Source: SIG587 sp045544035 (GTDB lineage: Bacteria; Bacillota; Clostridia; Oscillospirales; Acutalibacteraceae). Taken from it: a stretch of DNA of 64,000 nt. Shown here piece after piece: positions 61,012 to 64,000 of the stretch (positions are counted from its first letter, which is position 1; each line of letters opens with the position of its first letter). Position numbers and translations under genes: made by a program. The stretch is taken from the NCBI GenBank assembly GCA_045544035.1, contig JAZPYE010000008.1, forward strand, positions 62,001 to 126,000. The letters are read 5' to 3'. A model generated the notes under the pieces. That model had not been told where the DNA came from, made no database searches, and saw only the letters and a list, made by a program, of their open reading frames with translations.

Positions 61012-61043
61012 AAAGAGACCGAACTTTAAAAAACGGTCTCTTT
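61012..61043 (-). terminator. Intrinsic terminator after the zinc-ribbon gene
   Basis: AAAGAGACCG/CGGTCTCTTT 10-bp stem with a 12-nt A-rich loop; U residues on the minus strand. Confidence 0.65.
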
Positions 61044-61054
61044 AAATTTAAATC

Positions 61055-61363
61055 CTAAAAAGATAGACCTGCCATAAGAAAAATAAACGCAAAATAGAGC
61101 ACGTACAAAAGAACTGCACCAACAACCGATGCAATAATGCCTATAATGGCGCCGATACCTGCCTTTTTGGCATTTTTAGGCTGTGTATCATTAAGCACCG
61201 CCCAAAGAATAAAGCCTGCCAAAGGCACAAAAAAGCCGAGGAAACCCCAACCAATGCTTCCCGTATCTTTAACGGAATTACGTGCATTTTTAACTTCACA
61301 GCCGCAACCAAGGCAAACTGCCGCCTTATCATCAATTTCTCTTCCGCAATTGGTACAAAACAC
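61055..61363 (-). CDS. Zinc-ribbon protein with two membrane segments
   Basis: 102 residues. GTG start at 61363 (FCTNCGREIDDKAAVCLGCG follows), 7 nt after GGGAGG; the longer reading at 61423 runs through the upstream terminator. N-terminal zinc ribbon, then WGFLGFFVPLAGFILWAVL and GIIASVVGAVLLYVLYFAFI. Related to the TM2/zinc-ribbon neighbours. Function unknown. Confidence 0.75.
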   Translation of the reverse strand: MFCTNCGREIDDKAAVCLGCGCEVKNARNSVKDTGSIGWGFLGFFVPLAGFILWAVLNDTQPKNAKKAGIGAIIGIIASVVGAVLLYVLYFAFIFLMAGLSF

Positions 61364-61379
61364 TAGAAAACCTCCCATA

Positions 61380-61411
61380 AAAAAAGCCCTTGTAAAAAAA
61401 CTTACAAGGGC
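61380..61411 (-). terminator. Intrinsic terminator after the TM2 gene
   Basis: GCCCTTGTAA/TTACAAGGGC stem with A-rich loop and U tract on the minus strand. Confidence 0.75.
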
Positions 61412-61426
61412 GAGTTTAAGCAAAAC

Positions 61427-61813
61427 TTAGAATGCTTTGTCAGGGTCAACAACATATTTATCCGTAAGGATTTTAATGAAGTCGATAAGAGCAAGGATGC
61501 TGCCTATACCACAGCAAATGGAAAGAACGATTTTAACAATGCCCTTCTTGGTTTCGCCCATCATAAAGTTGTGAATGCCAAGACCGCCAAGGAAGAAGCA
61601 GATAAGTGCCATAACGATTTTATCTTTACCGTTTAAGTACTCACCGTTACCTGCTTTAATAGCAACACCGCAGTTAAGGCAAACAGCTGCATTTGCAGCA
61701 ACCTCTTTACCGCAGTTAGCACAAAAAGCGTTGCCTTCGCCGGTCTTAACACCGCATTTAAGGCAGATAGCCTGGTTATCATTCATAACTTCGCCACAAT
61801 TTTTACAATACAT
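61427..61813 (-). CDS. TM2-domain protein with two zinc ribbons
   Basis: 128 residues: two double-CxxC ribbons (MYCKNCGEVMNDNQAICLKC; FCANCGKEVAANAAVCLNCG) followed by the TM2 fold with VMALICFFLGGLGIHNFMMG and IVLSICCGIGSILALIDFIK. TM2 proteins sit in the cytoplasmic membrane; function unknown. Third zinc-ribbon membrane protein type in the window. Confidence 0.85.
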   Translation of the reverse strand: MYCKNCGEVMNDNQAICLKCGVKTGEGNAFCANCGKEVAANAAVCLNCGVAIKAGNGEYLNGKDKIVMALICFFLGGLGIHNFMMGETKKGIVKIVLSICCGIGSILALIDFIKILTDKYVVDPDKAF

Positions 61814-61911
61814 AATACATTCCCCTATCTGCGTTTTTAACGCTTTTTAGTTGTTATTATTATAACATAGCGCTACATATTGTGTCAACAAAAATTTCTC
61901 TTTTTCGACAC

Positions 61912-62247
61912 CTAAAAAGCCCAATTTAAAAGGAAGCCGATGCCGATTAAAAGGAGTACTGTAATATTTATGATTTTATTCTTGAAAACTTTACCATCGA
62001 ATAAAAAATAAAGTACTAAAATTGGTAGTGACCAAAACATTTTGTGGTAAGAAAAAGCCGAAACAAAATCAAGCTTAATTGCTGAAAGTAATGCCCTTGT
62101 CATTCCGCAACCGATACACTCTATGTTAAACAATGCTTTAAAAATGCAAGGTGCCTTAAAAACCCAAAGAATGATTGCAACGACTAAAACAGTGGCGATG
62201 GCCACTAGTTTATCTTTTAAATTCGTAATTTTCAAAACCGCCACCAC
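61912..62247 (-). CDS. DUF2752 membrane protein
   Basis: 111 residues. The DUF2752 signature CIGCGMTRALLSAIKLDFVS is present between hydrophobic segments (KLVAIATVLVVAIILWVF; FWSLPILVLYFLF; IINITVLLLIGIGFLLNW). Start is GTG at 62247, after AAAGGTGAG. Often found next to TM2 or CD225-like genes. Function unknown. Confidence 0.82.
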   Translation of the reverse strand: MVAVLKITNLKDKLVAIATVLVVAIILWVFKAPCIFKALFNIECIGCGMTRALLSAIKLDFVSAFSYHKMFWSLPILVLYFLFDGKVFKNKIINITVLLLIGIGFLLNWAF

Positions 62248-62270
62248 CTCACCTTTCTACAATGTTTTTT

Positions 62271-62567
62271 TTACATTAAAAAATTAGGAAAATATTGTAT
62301 CACAAGCAGCAAAATTACAGCGCGAAGAAGAATTATCAGCGGCAATCCCACCATAAAGCGTTTGTGCTTTGTCTTGTGGCGGATAACAAGCATTGTAAGG
62401 TACATAAATATAGCACCGCCAAGAAATGATATGGTGAACAGCGTTTTTTCGCTTATCCTATGTTTTTTGTGGACAGCCTTCATTTTATCAGCAATACAAA
62501 TAACCGCCGCCACAAGGTTTATGGCAATTATAAACACTAAAATCGGATTTTTTAAAATAAACTCCAT
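62271..62567 (-). CDS. DUF1294 membrane protein
   Basis: 98 residues with three to four hydrophobic segments: PILVFIIAINLVAAVICIAD, RISEKTLFTISFLGGAIFMY, and MVGLPLIILLRAVILLLVIQ. The RISE...L....GG segment and the KT.H..F later are typical of DUF1294. ATG at 62567 is preceded by AAAGGAG. Function unknown. Confidence 0.82.
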   Translation of the reverse strand: MEFILKNPILVFIIAINLVAAVICIADKMKAVHKKHRISEKTLFTISFLGGAIFMYLTMLVIRHKTKHKRFMVGLPLIILLRAVILLLVIQYFPNFLM

Positions 62568-62631
62568 ACGCTCTCCTTTAAGTCTATAAAAATATAATAA
62601 CATAGGTACGATGAAAATGAAAGAACAAGTA

Positions 62632-62660
62632 TTGACAGAGCAGTTGTTTTTGATTATGAT
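62632..62660 (+). promoter_or_regulatory. Promoter of the SDR gene
   Basis: TTGACA (62632-62637), 17-nt spacer, TATGAT (62655-62660). An AT-rich imperfect palindrome (CCCTATTTTAAAATGGG) follows between it and the gene. Confidence 0.65.
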
Positions 62661-62733
62661 AATTTTTAGGCGATTATTTTTATCCCTATTTTAAAATGGG
62701 TCAAAATCAACGTTCGGAGGTTTAAAACAGTTT

Positions 62734-63483
62734 ATGAACATTGCAGTTATAACAGGTGCATCATCAGGCCTTGGAAGGTTTTATGTTGAGGCCGTGGCAA
62801 AGGAAAAATACGATGAAATTTGGATTATTGCACGGCGCAAGGAAATTTTAGAACAAATTGCCGAGTGCAATAAAAAAATCAAGGTTTTAGCCCTTGATTT
62901 AACCAAAGGAAGCGACCTTGAAGCCTATAAAAATGAGCTTCAAAACGCAAATGCCAATGTTAGGCTGCTTGTTAACAATGCGGGCTTTGGTAAACTTGGC
63001 GATTTTGACACAATGCCTCAAAAAGATTGCGGTGGAATGGTTGATTTAAACTGCAAGGCGCTAACCCTTATGACAAATATAACCCTTGCCTTTATGCAGG
63101 AAAAATCAGAAATTATTAACATTTGTTCCATTGCCGCATTTGCACCAAACCCCAGAATGGCGGTTTACAGTTCAACAAAGGCTTATGTTTTCAGCTTTTC
63201 AAAGGCACTGCGCGAAGAACTAAAAAAACGTAAAATCAATGTTATGGCGGTGTGCCCGGGACCGATGGACACCGAGTTTTTAGCCCTTGCCGACATTAAG
63301 CCGGGCACAAGCCGAACCTTCGACACACTCCCCCGTGTAAACCCTAAAAAAATCGCTTATAAATCACTTAAAAAATCAAAAAAAGGTAACGCGGTTTACA
63401 CCGAAAGCGCATTTTACAAGCTTTATAGAATTCTCGGCAAGCTTCTCCCCCATAATCTTGTAATGAAAATGTCAAAAACCTAA
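62734..63483 (+). CDS. Short-chain dehydrogenase/reductase
   Basis: 249 residues. NAD(P)-binding TGASSGLGRFYVE, NNAG in LLVNNAGFGKLGDF, catalytic Ser in NICSIAAFAP, and YSSTKAYVFSFSKAL with the YxxxK pair. VCPGPMDTEFL follows. Substrate unknown; the family oxidises or reduces alcohols and ketones. ATG follows CGGAGG. Has its own promoter and terminator. Confidence 0.9.
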   Translation: MNIAVITGASSGLGRFYVEAVAKEKYDEIWIIARRKEILEQIAECNKKIKVLALDLTKGSDLEAYKNELQNANANVRLLVNNAGFGKLGDFDTMPQKDCGGMVDLNCKALTLMTNITLAFMQEKSEIINICSIAAFAPNPRMAVYSSTKAYVFSFSKALREELKKRKINVMAVCPGPMDTEFLALADIKPGTSRTFDTLPRVNPKKIAYKSLKKSKKGNAVYTESAFYKLYRILGKLLPHNLVMKMSKT

Positions 63484-63490
63484 AATGATA

Positions 63491-63520
63491 AAGTGCGGAA
63501 TTAAAATTCCGCACTTTTTG
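63491..63520. terminator. Bidirectional intrinsic terminator
   Basis: AAGTGCGGAATT/AATTCCGCACTT 12-bp stem with 2-nt loop and T tract; shared with the convergent manA gene. Confidence 0.8.
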
Positions 63521-63524
63521 TTTT

Positions 63525-64000
63525 TTACATATTTACATAAAGGAATTCGCCGCTACCGCAAAGGCTGCATTTAACACCTGCGGGAACGAAAACACTTTTT
63601 CCCTTTGTAAGGGCAAGCTCCTCGTTATCCCATTTAAGGGTGGCGCTTCCTTCAAGACAAAGGAGGGATACAAAGCTTTCCTCGTTTAAAACGGTCATTT
63701 CACCGTTTAATTTAACCGATTTTGCAGTGAACAAATCACACTGTGCCAAAAGGCGTGTGGTTTTGTTATCATCAGCTTTTATTTCGCCAACCTGGCCGTA
63801 AGGCACGGTTGGGATTTCGCATCGGGTCACATCAATGGCTTTTTGCACGTGAAGTTCACGGGGTTTGCCATCGGCGCCAAGGCGACCGTAATCGGAAACG
63901 CGATATGTAGAGTTGGAATTTTGCTGAACCTCGGCAATTAAAATGCCATCTCCTATTGCGTGGAGAGTTCCTGCGGGAATAAAGAACACATCGCCCTTGT
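63525..64000 (-). CDS. manA: Mannose-6-phosphate isomerase, class I (C-terminal part)
   Basis: The reading frame continues beyond the window on the minus strand. Visible part: KGDVFFIPAGTLHAIGDG with the zinc-site His and IAEVQQNSNSTYRVSDYGR, hallmark of type I phosphomannose isomerases, followed by the second cupin (LTKGKSVFVPAGVKCSL). Interconverts mannose-6-phosphate and fructose-6-phosphate, feeding GDP-mannose or catabolism. The N-terminal half lies outside the window. Confidence 0.93.
   Translation of the reverse strand, partial: KGDVFFIPAGTLHAIGDGILIAEVQQNSNSTYRVSDYGRLGADGKPRELHVQKAIDVTRCEIPTVPYGQVGEIKADDNKTTRLLAQCDLFTAKSVKLNGEMTVLNEESFVSLLCLEGSATLKWDNEELALTKGKSVFVPAGVKCSLCGSGEFLYVNM

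Overview
The window looks like a chromosomal segment of an anaerobic, gut-type Clostridia (Firmicutes). Reasons: AGGAGG-type ribosome binding sites with frequent GTG/TTG starts, a Firmicute-style nusB-xseAB-ispA-dxs-tlyA-nadK-argR-recN-tyrS operon, rpoBC-rpsL-rpsG-fusA-tuf, a rubrerythrin, a bile-salt-hydrolase-type enzyme, acetate kinase and a fucO-type reductase. Taxon is inferred, not proven. No phage, CRISPR array, transposase or rRNA gene was seen.

Layout. 1-7.3 kb (+): end of a cell-surface glycan cluster (glycosyltransferase, UDP-glucose dehydrogenase, two hexapeptide acyltransferases, a bifunctional fucokinase/GDP-fucose pyrophosphorylase, a nucleotidyltransferase-fold protein). 7.4-8.8 kb (-): two zinc-ribbon membrane proteins. 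9.0-18.6 kb (-): ten-gene housekeeping operon for transcription antitermination, exonuclease VII, isoprenoid precursors, NAD kinase, arginine repression, repair and tyrosyl-tRNA. 18.7-23.6 kb: small mixed genes, including a DivIVA-like protein overlapping an orphan fumarase beta subunit, an E2-like acyltransferase without its catalytic His, a cluster of DnaA-box sequences, and an 8-oxoguanine glycosylase. 23.7-35.6 kb (-): tuf, fusA, rpsG, rpsL, rpoC, rpoB. 36-45 kb: bile salt hydrolase family, rubrerythrin, NAD synthetase, rhamnosidase-like GH78, galactokinase, acetate kinase, TmcAL, lipoprotein. 45.4-48.4 kb: a DtxR-type regulator and a P-type ATPase with an altered catalytic domain.

48.4-54 kb is the accessory part. 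It holds a truncated tRNA-Pro copy followed by structured repeats and the intact tRNA-Pro(CGG), a secreted-protein pseudogene, a TetR/MATE efflux pair, a second copy of a 61-nt hairpin repeat, and fucO. Two 186/189-identical, 189-nt elements with terminal inverted repeats lie here, each exactly in the loop of an intrinsic terminator. 54-56.6 kb is an iron-uptake operon (feoA, feoB, Cys-rich partner) with a consensus promoter and three DtxR-like palindromes. 56.6-64 kb carries a TVP38 membrane protein, the rsmE-rsmF-sfsA operon, small zinc-ribbon/TM2/DUF membrane proteins, an SDR oxidoreductase and the C-terminal part of mannose-6-phosphate isomerase.

How it fits together: fucose activation for surface glycans (Fkp), lactaldehyde reduction (FucO), galactokinase, GH78 and bile-salt hydrolase suit a host-glycan niche. 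The DtxR-type regulator has iron-type (Met/Cys/Glu/His) ligands, and DtxR-like boxes sit on feoAB 11 kb away. The most unusual signals are the terminator-loop elements and the tRNA-Pro-associated hairpin repeats.
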